In this document: positions 1 through 9,361 of the stretch, one piece after another
How the letters are laid out: every line of letters starts with the position of its first letter
Numbering within the stretch: position 1 is the first letter of the stretch
NCBI RefSeq assembly: GCF_027923905.1
Contig: NZ_AP026966.1
Coordinates: forward strand, 248,001 to 312,000
Origin: Massilia varians
GTDB lineage: Bacteria; Pseudomonadota; Gammaproteobacteria; Burkholderiales; Burkholderiaceae_D
DNA length: 64,000 nt
Reading direction: 5' to 3'
The notes under the pieces: model-generated
What the model was told of the DNA's origin: nothing
What the model saw: the letters and a program-made list of their open reading frames with translations, nothing else
Database searches by the model: none
Translations under genes and position numbers: made by a program

Positions 1-468
1 CAGATCATTGATGCCAGCTACGTCGCCCTGCCGGTCGCGCCCGGCAACCGCCGGGTGCTGGTGGCCTCGCCGGCCTACCTCGCCCGGCATGGGCGCCCGG
101 CCTCGCTCGACGCGCTGGCCGATCACAACTGCCTGCAATACCGGCTGCGCGGCCGCACCTACGACCGCTGGTCCTTTCCGGCGGCGGAGGGCGCGCGGCT
201 GGTGCCGGTAGCAGGGCGCCTGGTGAGCGACGATGCCGAGGTGGTGCGGCGCTGGGCGCTGGCCGGCGAGGGCATCGCCTACAAATCCTGGCTCGACGTC
301 AGCCAGGACGTGGCGCAGGGGCGGCTGGAGGTGTTGTTGCCGGAGCTGCCGGGCGAACCCACGCCGTTGAACCTGGTCTGCCCGCACCGCAGGCAATTCT
401 CGCCCGCGGTGAAACTGCTGCACGCTCTGGTCGAGGAGCGCTGCCGGTCATTGGCGCGTGAAACCTAA
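1..468 (+). CDS. LysR-family transcriptional regulator, C-terminal part (cut by window edge)
   Basis: The reading frame is open from the first base, so the 5' end, including the helix-turn-helix, lies outside the window. The visible 155 residues look like the second half of a LysR effector-binding domain: a VLVASPAYLARHG segment, then LADHNCLQY, then a VRRWALAGEGIAYKS segment. These are typical of the second lobe and the hinge return strand in this family. The gene ends convergently with the nitronate monooxygenase gene, with a 4-nt overlap. The regulated target cannot be told from this fragment. Confidence 0.85.
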   Translation, partial: QIIDASYVALPVAPGNRRVLVASPAYLARHGRPASLDALADHNCLQYRLRGRTYDRWSFPAAEGARLVPVAGRLVSDDAEVVRRWALAGEGIAYKSWLDVSQDVAQGRLEVLLPELPGEPTPLNLVCPHRRQFSPAVKLLHALVEERCRSLARET

Positions 469-1526
469 ACGGCTTTGTCCAGCTCCGCCGCCAGTGTGGC
501 GACCAGTTCGCCCGCCGGCATGGCGCGCGCCTGGGCGAAGTTGACGCCGCCCCAGTTGACCGAATAATCCTGGCTGCCCTTGCTGGACGCAGCCGCATGC
601 AGGGCCTTGGCGGCGTCGTAGGCGATCGGATAATTCGGCAGCGGAGGATGGCCGTCCGCGCCGACTTCCAGGAACAGCCTGTTGACGATGCCGCGTGCCG
701 GCCGTCCGGAGATCACGGCCGTGAGTTCGGTCTGCAGGCTTCCTCCTTTCGTGATCAGCGCGCGGTGGTGCGGCGGGGCCGAGGACTCGGGACAGGCGAT
801 GAAGGCGCTGCCCATCTGGACCGCGCTGGCGCCGTGATGCAAGGCGGTGCGGATCTGTCTACCGTCCATGATGCCGCCGGCCGCGACCAGCGGCAGCGTC
901 ACCTTGTCGCGCAACTGTTCCAGCAGCTCGAAGGTGGGCAAGGCCGGATCGGGCGCGGAAGGATCGAAGATGCCGCGGTGACCGCCCGCCTCGATGCCCT
1001 GGGCGACGATCACGTCGATGCCGGCGGCCTCGATGCGTTGCGCCTCTTCCAGCGAGGTCGCGGTGGTGAACAGGGTGATGCCGGCGCCTTTCAGCGCGTC
1101 GATCCAGTCCTGCGGCGGCAGGCCGAAGTGGAAGCTGACCACGGCCGGGCGTGTTTCCAGCAGCAGCTCGAGCATCGCCTCGTCGGCCAGGAAGCTGCGG
1201 TAGATCTCGGACAGCGCGGCGGGTGGCTCGGCGCCGAACTGCGCGAAGTGCGGGCGCAGCCAGGCGAGCCAGGCGGCTTCGCGCGCCGGATCGGCCTGGG
1301 CCGGCGCATGGGTGAACACGTTGGCGTTGAAGGGGCGGCCGGTCCGCTCGCGCACCGCCGCGATGGCGGCGCGCGCCGCCTGCACGGTCGAGGTGCCCAG
1401 GGCGATCGAGCCGAGCCCGCCCGCTTCCGAGACGGCGGCGGCCAGCGCCGGGGTGGAGACGCCCGCCATGGGGGCCTGGATGATGGGGTAGCGGATGTCC
1501 AGCTTCGACAGCAGGTCGTGGCGCAT
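465..1526 (-). CDS. nitronate monooxygenase family flavoprotein
   Basis: 353 residues with the layout of FMN-dependent nitronate monooxygenases (formerly 2-nitropropane dioxygenases), TIM-barrel enzymes that oxidise alkyl nitronates. The N-terminal strand reads PIIQAPMAGVSTPAL (about 14-28). The GIEAGGHRG segment (177-185) carries the histidine usually assigned as catalytic base. AAGGIMDGRQI (216-225) and GASAVQMGSAF (232-242) form the phosphate and FMN contacts. Length is normal for the family. The physiological substrate (nitroalkane, propionate-3-nitronate or something else) is not shown by sequence. It sits between a convergent LysR gene and a same-strand exporter gene. Confidence 0.87.
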   Translation of the reverse strand: MRHDLLSKLDIRYPIIQAPMAGVSTPALAAAVSEAGGLGSIALGTSTVQAARAAIAAVRERTGRPFNANVFTHAPAQADPAREAAWLAWLRPHFAQFGAEPPAALSEIYRSFLADEAMLELLLETRPAVVSFHFGLPPQDWIDALKGAGITLFTTATSLEEAQRIEAAGIDVIVAQGIEAGGHRGIFDPSAPDPALPTFELLEQLRDKVTLPLVAAGGIMDGRQIRTALHHGASAVQMGSAFIACPESSAPPHHRALITKGGSLQTELTAVISGRPARGIVNRLFLEVGADGHPPLPNYPIAYDAAKALHAAASSKGSQDYSVNWGGVNFAQARAMPAGELVATLAAELDKAV

Positions 1527-1576
1527 GATTGCGGCTCCGTCAAGGTGACATCATGAGTATAGCGAGCGCCGCGCGT

Positions 1577-2194
1577 TCACGCTCCGCGTACCAGCAACCA
1601 GGCCAGCACCAGCATCAGCGTGCCGGTCAGGGCTTCGATCGCCCGCCACACCGAGGGACGGCCGAGCACCGTCGCGAAACGCCGGGCGCCCAGGCCGAGC
1701 GCCGAAAACCACAGCACCGAGGCCGTCATCGCACCGAGCGCAAAGGACAGGCGCGCCTCGCCCGCCAGGCTGCTGCCGACCGCGCCCAGCAGCACCACGG
1801 TATCGAGGTAGACGTGCGGGTTGAGCAGGGACAGCGCCAGCACGGTGGCCAGGGCGCGGCCCAAGGTCTGGGCCTTCTCGTCCGGCGACGCCGCAAGCGA
1901 CGCGCCGCCGCGCAGGCTGCTCTTCCAACAGCGCCAGCCATACCAGACCAGGAAGGCCGCGCCGCCGTAGCGCGCCACCGCCATCGAGGTGGGCGAGGCT
2001 TCCACCAGCGCGCCCAGGCCCGCGATGCCGAGCCCGATCAGCAGCACGTCGACCGCGATGCAGGCGGCCACCGTCGCCAGCACGTGCTGGCCGCGCACGC
2101 CGGTACGGATCACGTGCGCGTTCTGCGCGCCGATCGCCATGATCAGGCTGGCCCCCAGGCCCAGCCCCTGCAGGAAAACCTGTTGGGAAAACAT
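1577..2194 (-). CDS. argO: LysE/ArgO-family amino acid exporter
   Basis: About 205 residues, very hydrophobic, with the LysE-family opening FLQGLGLGASLIMAIGAQNAHVIRTG and about six membrane segments. These inner-membrane proteins export arginine or lysine. The ATG at 2194 was chosen over an upstream start because GAGG lies 8 nt before it and the LysE N-terminus aligns from here. It is divergent from a LysR gene of the ArgP type, the classical arrangement in which ArgP activates the exporter in response to basic amino acids. Substrate (Arg versus Lys) is inferred from family and context only. Confidence 0.88.
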   Translation of the reverse strand: MFSQQVFLQGLGLGASLIMAIGAQNAHVIRTGVRGQHVLATVAACIAVDVLLIGLGIAGLGALVEASPTSMAVARYGGAAFLVWYGWRCWKSSLRGGASLAASPDEKAQTLGRALATVLALSLLNPHVYLDTVVLLGAVGSSLAGEARLSFALGAMTASVLWFSALGLGARRFATVLGRPSVWRAIEALTGTLMLVLAWLLVRGA

Positions 2195-2288
2195 GATGCA
2201 CCTCGATGAAAACCGCCATGTTTGCTTACCCAACAGCAAAATTCAAATATATTCATGTTTTCTAAACTTAGTTAAGCAAAACTGATCC
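2195..2288. promoter_or_regulatory. argO/argP divergent intergenic region
   Basis: 94 bp, strikingly A+T-rich compared with the flanking genes. It contains an inverted pair, TTTGCTTA near 2221 and TTAAGCAAA near 2271, about 50 bp apart. LysR regulators such as ArgP normally bind the space between their own gene and the divergent target, so this is the expected binding region. The role of the dyad is inferred. Confidence 0.5.
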
Positions 2289-3179
2289 ATGCAGATCGAT
2301 CCCCGCCGCAGCGCGGCCTTCATCGCCGCCGTCGATACCGGCAGCCTGGAAGCGGCGGCCGTGCAGCTGTCGCTCAGTCCCTCGGCCGTCTCGCAGCGCA
2401 TCTCGGCGCTGGAGCAGGATTTCGGCACGCCGCTGCTGGTGCGCAGCCGGCCCTGCCGGCCGACCGGGCCGGGCACGCGCCTGCTGCAGTACCTGCGCCG
2501 TTCCACCCTGCTGGAATCGGAATTCCTGGCCGAGATGGGCATGGACGACGGGCCGGCCCGGGTGGCGATCGCGGTCAACAACGACACCCTGGCCACCTGG
2601 CTGCTGCCGGTGCTGGCGCCGATCCTGGCGCAGGAAGCACTGCTGGTGGAATTCGTGCTCGACAACCAGGGCCATACCTTCGCGCTCCTGGCGCAGGGTC
2701 GCGTGGTGGCCTGCGTGGCGGGCGAGGCGATGCCGATGCACGGCTGCAGCGTGAGTCCGCTGGGCCAGATGCGCTACCGGATGGTGGCGTCGAAGGACTT
2801 CGCGCGCCGGTGGTTCGCCGACGGTTTCAACCGCGAGACGGCGCGGCGCGCGCCGGTGGTGGTGTTCGACCGCAAGGATTCGCTGCAGTCGGCCTTCCTG
2901 CTGAAGCATTTCGGCCTGCCCGAGGGTTCCTACCCGTTCCACTACGTGCCGGCCAGCGACCCTTTCGTGGCGGCGATCCGGATCGGCATGGGCTACGGCA
3001 TGCTGCCGCTGGAGCAGTGCGGCGCCATGCTGGAGGACGGCAGCCTGGTGGACCTGGCGCCCGCGCTGCACGTGGACGTGCCGCTGTACTGGCACGCCTG
3101 GCGCGTCCAGCCGCCCCGGCTCGAGCGCATGGGAGCGGCACTGGTCAAGGCCGCGCGCGCGGTGCTGCTGCCGGCTTAG
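2289..3179 (+). CDS. argP: LysR-family regulator ArgP (IciA-type)
   Basis: 296 residues. The N-terminal winged helix-turn-helix (about 1-60) reads AFIAAVDTGSLEAAAVQLSL then SPSAVSQRISALEQDFG. The effector domain (about 90-290) follows the ArgP pattern with NNDTLATWLLPVLAPI, LGQMRYRMVASKDFARRWF and GYGMLPLEQC. ArgP activates argO when basic amino acids accumulate, and the divergent neighbour is a LysE-type exporter, which supports the call. Its 3' end overlaps the following convergent membrane-protein gene by 4 nt. Confidence 0.88.
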   Translation: MQIDPRRSAAFIAAVDTGSLEAAAVQLSLSPSAVSQRISALEQDFGTPLLVRSRPCRPTGPGTRLLQYLRRSTLLESEFLAEMGMDDGPARVAIAVNNDTLATWLLPVLAPILAQEALLVEFVLDNQGHTFALLAQGRVVACVAGEAMPMHGCSVSPLGQMRYRMVASKDFARRWFADGFNRETARRAPVVVFDRKDSLQSAFLLKHFGLPEGSYPFHYVPASDPFVAAIRIGMGYGMLPLEQCGAMLEDGSLVDLAPALHVDVPLYWHAWRVQPPRLERMGAALVKAARAVLLPA

Positions 3180-3628
3180 GACGCGTGCACGAGCTTGAGG
3201 CCCGGCCGGTTGCCGCGCCGGGCGCTGCGCGAGGGCGCCACCGGCCACCATTGCGCCACGCCCCACAGCAGTTCCGGCACCAGGAACAGCCAGACCAGCG
3301 GCAGCCCGCCCTGGGCCAGCGCCCACAGCATCCAGGTCGCGAACAGGAAGCGCCCGGCGCCGTCGTAGCGCCCCAGCGCCAGGCTCGGTTCCAGCAGGCG
3401 CCGCACGGACCACAGCAGCACCAGGCTGCCCATCAGGCAGGTGATCAGGATGTGGAGCTGCGCGAAAGGCGGCAGCGCCGCGCCGCCCATCGACAGATTG
3501 AGCCGGTCCAGCTGCGGGTACAGCAGCTGGAAGCTCCAGGGCGTGGCGAACGGCGCGACGACGAGGACATCGAACAGGGCGCTGGCGCGCGTGATGCGGA
3601 GATAGGTGGACAGCGTGACGGTCGGCAT
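3176..3628 (-). CDS. hypothetical membrane protein
   Basis: 150 residues of no family that I recognise. At least three hydrophobic stretches are visible (around LHILITCLMGSLVLLWSV, FLFATWMLWALAQGGLPLVW and FLVPELLWGVAQWW), with a basic C-terminal tail, so it is probably an inner-membrane protein. The ATG at 3628 was chosen because AGGAG precedes it by 6 nt; an in-frame start further up lacks this. It ends convergently with argP and stands alone on its strand. Confidence 0.6.
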   Translation of the reverse strand: MPTVTLSTYLRITRASALFDVLVVAPFATPWSFQLLYPQLDRLNLSMGGAALPPFAQLHILITCLMGSLVLLWSVRRLLEPSLALGRYDGAGRFLFATWMLWALAQGGLPLVWLFLVPELLWGVAQWWPVAPSRSARRGNRPGLKLVHAS

Positions 3629-3703
3629 GGCGTGCTCCTGCGGCGTGGAATGGCGCATCCACGATGCTGGCATGCCTGGCGCTCACAGTCCTTGCGATGG
3701 ACG

Positions 3704-3734
3704 AAAAAAAGGCTGGACGCTTGCGCGTCCAGCC
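3704..3734 (-). terminator. Rho-independent terminator of phoX
   Basis: A perfect 10-bp stem (GGCTGGACGC / GCGTCCAGCC) with a 4-nt loop, followed on the minus strand by seven T. It lies 25 bp beyond the stop codon of the PhoX gene. Confidence 0.9.
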
Positions 3735-3759
3735 CCAAAGGATGGAGAAGCTGCCTGGC

Positions 3760-6018
3760 TCAGGTGCCGATCCTGCCGCCGTCGTTCTTGGTGATCACGA
3801 TGGTCGCCGAGCGCGGACGCTTGCCGGCGCCGTAGCCGGCGTTCGCCGGCCACTGGCTGGTGTACTTGCTCGGGTCGGCGATGCTGCTTGCGGCCGTGGT
3901 CTCGCCCGGGTGCTGGATGTTCACGAACAGCGCCTTGCCGTCCGGGGTCTCGGCGATGCCGGTGATCTCCGAACCGACCGGGCCGACCAGGAAGCGCTTG
4001 AGCGTGTCCGTGGTGGCGGCCAGGCCGACGTAGGTGTCCACGCTCAGGGTGCTGCCGTTGGCGCGCGGATAGTTCAAGGTGACCTTCTTGCCGTCGCCCA
4101 CGCGGCCCGGCACGCCGGCCAGCATCATGCAGTTGGTGACGTCGGTGTAGGCGCCGTCGTCGGTCTGGATCCAGCAGATGCCGGTGGAGGCGCTGAAGGC
4201 CAGGCCGTCCGGGCTCGAGAAGTCCTGGTCGGCGGTGAGGCCCGACAGGTTCACGGTTCCCGCCGGCGCACCAGACTCGGCGCCAAACAGGTAGACGTCC
4301 CAGGTAAAACCGGTCGCCGTGGAACCCGCGCTGCCTTCCTTGACGCGGATGATGTGGCCGTTCGGGTTGCCCACCTGCGCGCTCGTGCCCTTCATGTCGG
4401 TGTAGACGCGCGGATTGACGGCGTCCGGCGCGGCCTGGCTCGCGCTGCTCGGCTCGACGCGGCGGTTGCTGTTGTTGGTCAGCGTGAAGTAGATCTCGCC
4501 GGTGCCCGGATGCACCGAGCACCATTCCGGGCGATCCATCTTGGTCGCGCCCACGGCATCGCCGGCTAATCTAGCATTCACCAGCACGTCGGCCTGGTCG
4601 GCGAACTTGTAGCCGGCGTAGGCGGCGATGGCCGGATTGCTGATCGACAGTTCGATCCACTGGCCGCTGCCATCGGCGGCAAACTTGGCCACGTACAGCT
4701 TGCCGCTGTCGAGGTACTTGTCGCCGGTGGCAATGCGGTCGGCCGCGGTGGCATCGGACGCGCTCCACACTGCGTTCGAGACGAACTTGAAGATGTACTC
4801 GTTGCGCGAATCGTCGCCCATGTACACGGCCAGCGGCTGGCCGGCGACCGGCTTGCCGAACACGGCGCTCTCGTGGGCGAAGCGGCCCAGCGCGGTGCGC
4901 TTCTTGATCGACTTGGTCTTGTCGTAGGCATCCATCTCGACGATGTAGCCCATGCCGTTCATCTCGTTGCGGTAGTCGTCGCTGCCGTCGCTCGACGCCC
5001 CGCTCTTGCTGATGTTCCAGCGCTGGTACTTGTCATCGAGACCGCCGGTTTCCCAGCCGTGGCGCGAGCTGGCGCCCTGGCTGCGGCCGTAGCGGTTGAG
5101 CGAGACCACGCTCTTGTCGGCGCGCGCGGCATCGTCGCCGGCGGCGCGGGTGAAGTAGCCGGCCCAGTTCTCCTCGCCCGACAGGTAGGTGTTCCAGGGC
5201 GTCTTGCCGGTGCCGCAGTTGTTCAGGGTGCCGCGGATTTTCGTGCCGTTGGTCGAGTATTTGGTCACCACCAGCGCGTTGCCGCGCACCGGGCCCGAGA
5301 TCTCGACCTCGGTCTGCTGGTGCACGCGGCGGTTGAACGACGAATCCTTCTGGTAGGCCCACTTGCCGCCGCTCTGGCGCACTTCGACCACGGACAGGCC
5401 GTGCAGCGCCATTTCCTTGTCCACCTCAAGCGCCGGGCGCGGCAGGGTCATGGTGCCGCCGTTCGCGTGCACGAAGAACGAGGACAGCTTTTCGTCGGTG
5501 GTGGCTTCATGGTTCATCGCCAGCAGGCCGCGGTCGCTCACGCTGGTGGAAGCGCCACCGGTGGCGGACAGCGGGAAAAATTCCATGCCGTCGTGGTGGT
5601 CGCCGGCGCGGTTTTCGAAGTCGCCGTCGGTGCCGTCGTTCTTGTAGGCGGCGGTATTCGCAGTCAATGGATCACCCAGCGCATACAGGACGCTGGCGGT
5701 ATAGCCGGCCGGGACCACGACCGTATCGGCCAGGCTCTTGGAGACGGCGCCGAAGGCGAGCAGCTTTTCGGTCGGGGGCGGATTGGACGTGACCGGCGGC
5801 GTGGGGGCGGTGACGACGTCGTTGTCGGAGCCGCCGCATCCGCTCAGTCCGATGGCGCCCAGCAGGGCGGAGGCAGCCGTCGCGGCGCCGCCGCGCAGCA
5901 GGCTGCGGCGGCTCAGGCGGGCTTCGAGCACGGTGCTGAAGTGTTCGTTCGACGAAACGTTCGTATCGATGTCGTCATGGTCGACAGGGATGCGGGCGAG
6001 GTCGGTCGGCTTGTTCAC
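3760..6018 (-). CDS. phoX: PhoX-family alkaline phosphatase, Tat-exported
   Basis: 752 residues of the PhoX (DUF839) family, large periplasmic or secreted phosphomonoesterases using Ca and Fe that release phosphate from organic esters. A twin-arginine signal RRSLLRGGAATAASAL starts near residue 37, followed by a hydrophobic stretch ending in LSGCGG. Family signatures follow: GLSVVEVRQ, YLSGEENWAGYF, a CSVHPGTGEIYFTLTNNSNR segment and GHIIRVKEG. The start is GTG at 6018 with AGGA 8 nt before it. A four-unit Pho-box-like array lies upstream, consistent with induction by phosphate starvation, and a strong terminator follows. It is divergent from the hybrid kinase gene. Confidence 0.9.
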   Translation of the reverse strand: MNKPTDLARIPVDHDDIDTNVSSNEHFSTVLEARLSRRSLLRGGAATAASALLGAIGLSGCGGSDNDVVTAPTPPVTSNPPPTEKLLAFGAVSKSLADTVVVPAGYTASVLYALGDPLTANTAAYKNDGTDGDFENRAGDHHDGMEFFPLSATGGASTSVSDRGLLAMNHEATTDEKLSSFFVHANGGTMTLPRPALEVDKEMALHGLSVVEVRQSGGKWAYQKDSSFNRRVHQQTEVEISGPVRGNALVVTKYSTNGTKIRGTLNNCGTGKTPWNTYLSGEENWAGYFTRAAGDDAARADKSVVSLNRYGRSQGASSRHGWETGGLDDKYQRWNISKSGASSDGSDDYRNEMNGMGYIVEMDAYDKTKSIKKRTALGRFAHESAVFGKPVAGQPLAVYMGDDSRNEYIFKFVSNAVWSASDATAADRIATGDKYLDSGKLYVAKFAADGSGQWIELSISNPAIAAYAGYKFADQADVLVNARLAGDAVGATKMDRPEWCSVHPGTGEIYFTLTNNSNRRVEPSSASQAAPDAVNPRVYTDMKGTSAQVGNPNGHIIRVKEGSAGSTATGFTWDVYLFGAESGAPAGTVNLSGLTADQDFSSPDGLAFSASTGICWIQTDDGAYTDVTNCMMLAGVPGRVGDGKKVTLNYPRANGSTLSVDTYVGLAATTDTLKRFLVGPVGSEITGIAETPDGKALFVNIQHPGETTAASSIADPSKYTSQWPANAGYGAGKRPRSATIVITKNDGGRIGT

Positions 6019-6069
6019 GGTGGATCCTGTTGGTTGTTAGGAAAAGTCAGTGCATGGTAGGAAGCGAAC

Positions 6070-6109
6070 ATGACTCCTTTGTGACGATTCGGTAACAGTT
6101 CCGTGACAT
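6070..6109 (-). promoter_or_regulatory. Pho-box-like array upstream of phoX
   Basis: Read on the minus strand, four 7-mers ATGTCAC, CTGTTAC, TCGTCAC and GAGTCAT are separated by exactly 4 bp each, an 11-bp period. PhoB sites are direct repeats of CTGTCAT-like 7-mers with 4-bp spacers. Matches to CTGTCAC/T are 6, 6, 5 and 5 of 7. The array begins about 52 bp before the phoX start codon. Binding by PhoB is inferred. Confidence 0.65.
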
Positions 6110-6188
6110 CCGGAAAGCTTGCGACGAGCGCTCATGTATGCAGATCATGTATGCAGATATACTGCCGAGACTCAAACAGGATCCCACC

Positions 6189-8897
6189 ATGCAGGACAGC
6201 CGTGACGCCTTCCAGGCGCTCGACCCCGCCACACTCGGCTACCAGCTCTTCGAAGCCAGCCCCGACTGCGTCAAGCTGCTCGACGCGGCGGGCCATATCG
6301 TCGCGATGAACGGCAATGGCCTGCGCGCCCTGGAACTGGGCAGCATCGACGCCGTGCGCGGCCAGCCCTGGGCCTCGCTATGGCCGGAGGCGAGCCGGGC
6401 CGAGGTCGACGCCGCGATGGCGGCGGCCCGCAGCAGCGGCGTCGGACGCCTGCGCGCGTCCTGCCCGACCGCCGCCGGCACCGTCAAATGGTGGGACGTC
6501 ACGGTCAGCCGCGTCGGCCGCGACGGCCTGCTGGCGAACTCGCGCGATATCACCGACCAGGTGCGCGCCGACGCCGAGCGCGAAGGCCTGCTGGCCCAGC
6601 TGCGCAGCGCCAAACAGCGCCTGGACGACGTGTTCCGCCAGGCGCCGGCCTTCATGTGCGTGTTCAGCGGCCCGGATCACGTGTTCGAGCTGGAAAACGA
6701 ACGCTACCTGCAGCTGGTCGGCGGCCGCTCCAGCATCGGCGTGCCCCTGCGCGAGGCGCTGCCGGAACTCGCCGGCCAGGGCTTCCTCGAACTGCTGGAC
6801 GGGGTGTACCGCAGCGGCGAGCCGGCATTCGGCAACGATGTGCCGGTGATGCTGCAGCGCCGTCCGGATGCGCCGCTGGAGCGCCGCTTCGTCGACCAGG
6901 TCTACATGCCGTTGCGCGACCCCGCCGGCCGGGTGACGGGCATCCTGGTGCATGGCATCGACGTCACCGACCGCAAGCTCGCCGAGATCGAGCTGTACGA
7001 AAGCCGCGAACGCTTCCAGAAGATCGTCAGCCAGGCCGCCACCGGCGTGGTGCAGTTGGACCACGAGGGCCGCATCAGCCTGGTCAACCAGAAGTACTGC
7101 GAGATGGTCCAGCGTAGCGAGGCGGAACTGCTGGGCCTCAGCGTGCTCGACGTCACCGCCCCGGATTCGGTGCCGGTGACGCTGGAGGCGGTGCGCCTGC
7201 TGGCCGGCGGCGAGGCGGGCATCGTCATGGACAAGGAATACCTGCGCCGCGACGGCAGCCGGATGCCGGCCACCAGCAGCGTCAACGCGCTGCGCGGCCC
7301 GAACGGCGAATTCCAGGGCCTGGTGGCGATCGTGGTCGACACCACCGAAAGCCGGCGCGCCGCCGAGAAGCTGCGCGCCAGCGAGGAACGCTACCGCACC
7401 CTGTTCGAATCGGTCGACCAGGGCTTCTGCATCTTCGAGATGATCTTCGACGCGCAGGAGCGGCCGGTCGACTACCGTTTCCTCGAGATGAACCCGATGT
7501 TCGAGTCCCACACGAGCCTGCGCGACGCGGTGGGCAGGACGGCGCGGGAAATGATCCCGACCCTCGACGCGTTCTGGTTCGAGACCTACGGCCGGGTGGC
7601 GACGACCGGCGAGCCGGTGCGCTTCGAGAACGCGGCTCCCGCGATGGGACGCTGGTTCGACGTCTACGCCACCCGCCTGGGCGGGCCGGACAGCCGGCGG
7701 GTGGCCCTGCTGTTCAGCGACATCACGGCGCGCAAGCAGTCCGAGGAGACCCTGCGCAAGCTGGCCCGGGACCTGGAAGAAGCCGACCGGCGCAAGACCG
7801 AATTCCTGGCCACCCTGGCGCACGAGCTGCGCAACCCGCTGGCGCCGATCCGCAGCGGGCTGTCGGTCATGCGCCTGAAAGGCGACAACGCGGCCTCGGT
7901 GACGCGGGTGCGCGAGATGATGGAACGCCAGGTCGGCCACATGGTGCACCTGATCGACGACCTGCTGGACGTCGCCCGCATCAGCGGCGGCAAGCTGGAA
8001 CTCAAGAAGGAACGCGCCGACCTGCGCGGCGTGCTCGCCAGCGCCGTCGAGACCAGCCTGCCGCTGATCGAGACCGGCCGCCACGAGCTGTCGGTGGACG
8101 TGCCGGCGCATGCGGTGCCGGTCGAGGCCGACGTCACCCGCATCGCCCAGGTGGTGGCCAACCTGCTCAACAACGCCGCCAAGTACACCCCGAGCGGCGG
8201 GCGCATCGGCCTGTCGCTGCGCACCGACGGCGCCGAGGCGCTGGTCGCGGTCTCGGACAACGGGATCGGCATCCCCCGGGAAGAACTGTCCTCGGTGTTC
8301 GAGTTGTTCAGCCAGGTCGGACACCACCTGGAACGCGCCCAGGGCGGGCTGGGGATCGGCCTGTCGCTGGTGCGGCGGCTGGTGGAGATGCACGGCGGAT
8401 CGGTGACGGCAGCGAGCGGCGGGCCGCAGGCGGGCAGCACCTTCACCGTGCGCCTGCCGCTGGCCGAGGACGCGCAGGACACGCCGCAGCCGGCCGCCTC
8501 GGACAACGCGGACAACGCGGATGACGGCGCCGGCGGCACCCGGATCCTGGTGGTGGACGACAACGTCGACGCGGCGATGACGCTGTCGATGATCCTGGAA
8601 GCCTGCGGCCACGTGACGCAGGTGGCGCACGGCGGCAGGGAGGCCCTGGCGGCCGCGCAGGCCTTCCGGCCGCAGGTGGCTTTCCTCGACATCGGCATGC
8701 CCGGCATGGACGGCTACGACACCGCGCGCGCGATGCGCAAGCTCGACGGTCTGGAAGACATCACCCTGGTGGCCCTGACCGGCTGGGGCGCGGAAAGCGA
8801 CCGCCGCAAGTCGAACGAGGCCGGCTTCGACCGGCACCTGACCAAGCCGGTGCAGCTGGACGTGGTGCAGGAGCTGCTGGCGAAGCTGGCCGCCTGA
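6189..8897 (+). CDS. hybrid sensor histidine kinase with four PAS-like domains and a receiver
   Basis: 902 residues from the ATG at 6189, which has AGGA about 8 nt upstream. No membrane segment is obvious, so it is probably cytoplasmic. Four PAS-like units lie in the first 525 residues (recognisable at FEASPDCVKLLDAAGHIV, FRQAPAFMCVF, IVSQAATGVVQLDHEGRI and SEERYRTLFESVDQGFCIF). The HisKA H-box HELRNPLAP has His near 545. The HATPase domain (about 640-760) has NLLNNAAKYT, DNGIGIP and GLGIGLSLV. A receiver domain (about 785-900) has phospho-acceptor Asp near 834 (FLDIGMPGMDG) and Lys near 886. No cognate response regulator is adjacent. The signal is unknown; sharing an intergenic region with phoX does not prove a phosphate link. 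Confidence 0.9.
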   Translation: MQDSRDAFQALDPATLGYQLFEASPDCVKLLDAAGHIVAMNGNGLRALELGSIDAVRGQPWASLWPEASRAEVDAAMAAARSSGVGRLRASCPTAAGTVKWWDVTVSRVGRDGLLANSRDITDQVRADAEREGLLAQLRSAKQRLDDVFRQAPAFMCVFSGPDHVFELENERYLQLVGGRSSIGVPLREALPELAGQGFLELLDGVYRSGEPAFGNDVPVMLQRRPDAPLERRFVDQVYMPLRDPAGRVTGILVHGIDVTDRKLAEIELYESRERFQKIVSQAATGVVQLDHEGRISLVNQKYCEMVQRSEAELLGLSVLDVTAPDSVPVTLEAVRLLAGGEAGIVMDKEYLRRDGSRMPATSSVNALRGPNGEFQGLVAIVVDTTESRRAAEKLRASEERYRTLFESVDQGFCIFEMIFDAQERPVDYRFLEMNPMFESHTSLRDAVGRTAREMIPTLDAFWFETYGRVATTGEPVRFENAAPAMGRWFDVYATRLGGPDSRRVALLFSDITARKQSEETLRKLARDLEEADRRKTEFLATLAHELRNPLAPIRSGLSVMRLKGDNAASVTRVREMMERQVGHMVHLIDDLLDVARISGGKLELKKERADLRGVLASAVETSLPLIETGRHELSVDVPAHAVPVEADVTRIAQVVANLLNNAAKYTPSGGRIGLSLRTDGAEALVAVSDNGIGIPREELSSVFELFSQVGHHLERAQGGLGIGLSLVRRLVEMHGGSVTAASGGPQAGSTFTVRLPLAEDAQDTPQPAASDNADNADDGAGGTRILVVDDNVDAAMTLSMILEACGHVTQVAHGGREALAAAQAFRPQVAFLDIGMPGMDGYDTARAMRKLDGLEDITLVALTGWGAESDRRKSNEAGFDRHLTKPVQLDVVQELLAKLAA

Positions 8898-8901
8898 AGC
8901 C

Positions 8902-9249
8902 CTACCCCTGGCGCTGGCCCAGCGCGATGCAGGCGGCGCCCGTGAGCGCCAGCGCCACGCCCAGGTAATCGCTCCACACCGGCTTGATGCCGTCCACGAT
9001 CCACAGCCAGGCCAATGCGGTGGCGATGTAGACCGCGCCATAGCTGGCGTAGACACGCCCGCTGGCGGCCGGGTGCAGGGTCAGGAGCCAGACGAAGACC
9101 GCCAGGCTGAGGGCCGCCGGCAGCAGCAGCCAGGCCGAGCCTTTCCCGGTCAGCCACAGCAGCGGCAGGTAGCAGCCGAGCAGCTCGGCGATGGCGGTCA
9201 GGAAGAACAGGCCGGCCATGCGGCCGAAGGGCAGGAGATCGAAGGGCAT
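8902..9249 (-). CDS. ynfA: YnfA family (UPF0060) small membrane protein
   Basis: 115 residues with four predicted membrane helices. The family-specific block [34 protein letters not shown] is nearly the Escherichia coli YnfA sequence in outline (key residues H, P, S, G, R, V, Y), followed by [10 protein letters not shown]. YnfA proteins are small inner-membrane proteins related to drug/metabolite exporters. The gene lies 4 bp from the convergent kinase gene. Confidence 0.88.
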   Translation of the reverse strand: MPFDLLPFGRMAGLFFLTAIAELLGCYLPLLWLTGKGSAWLLLPAALSLAVFVWLLTLHPAASGRVYASYGAVYIATALAWLWIVDGIKPVWSDYLGVALALTGAACIALGQRQG

Positions 9250-9361
9250 CGGGAACGCGCTTGTGGAAAACGCCCATCTTATCCTCAGTTCACCACGTGG
9301 CGCCGCCGATCCGCGATCCGGCGTATCCTGCGGGGACGGATCTTGTTTCGGCGGTGGTTAC

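Noticed and set aside
6378..9056. Very long open frame antisense to the hybrid histidine kinase
   Set aside because: Arg/Ala/Gln-rich translation with no domain, typical of the complementary strand of GC-rich coding DNA.
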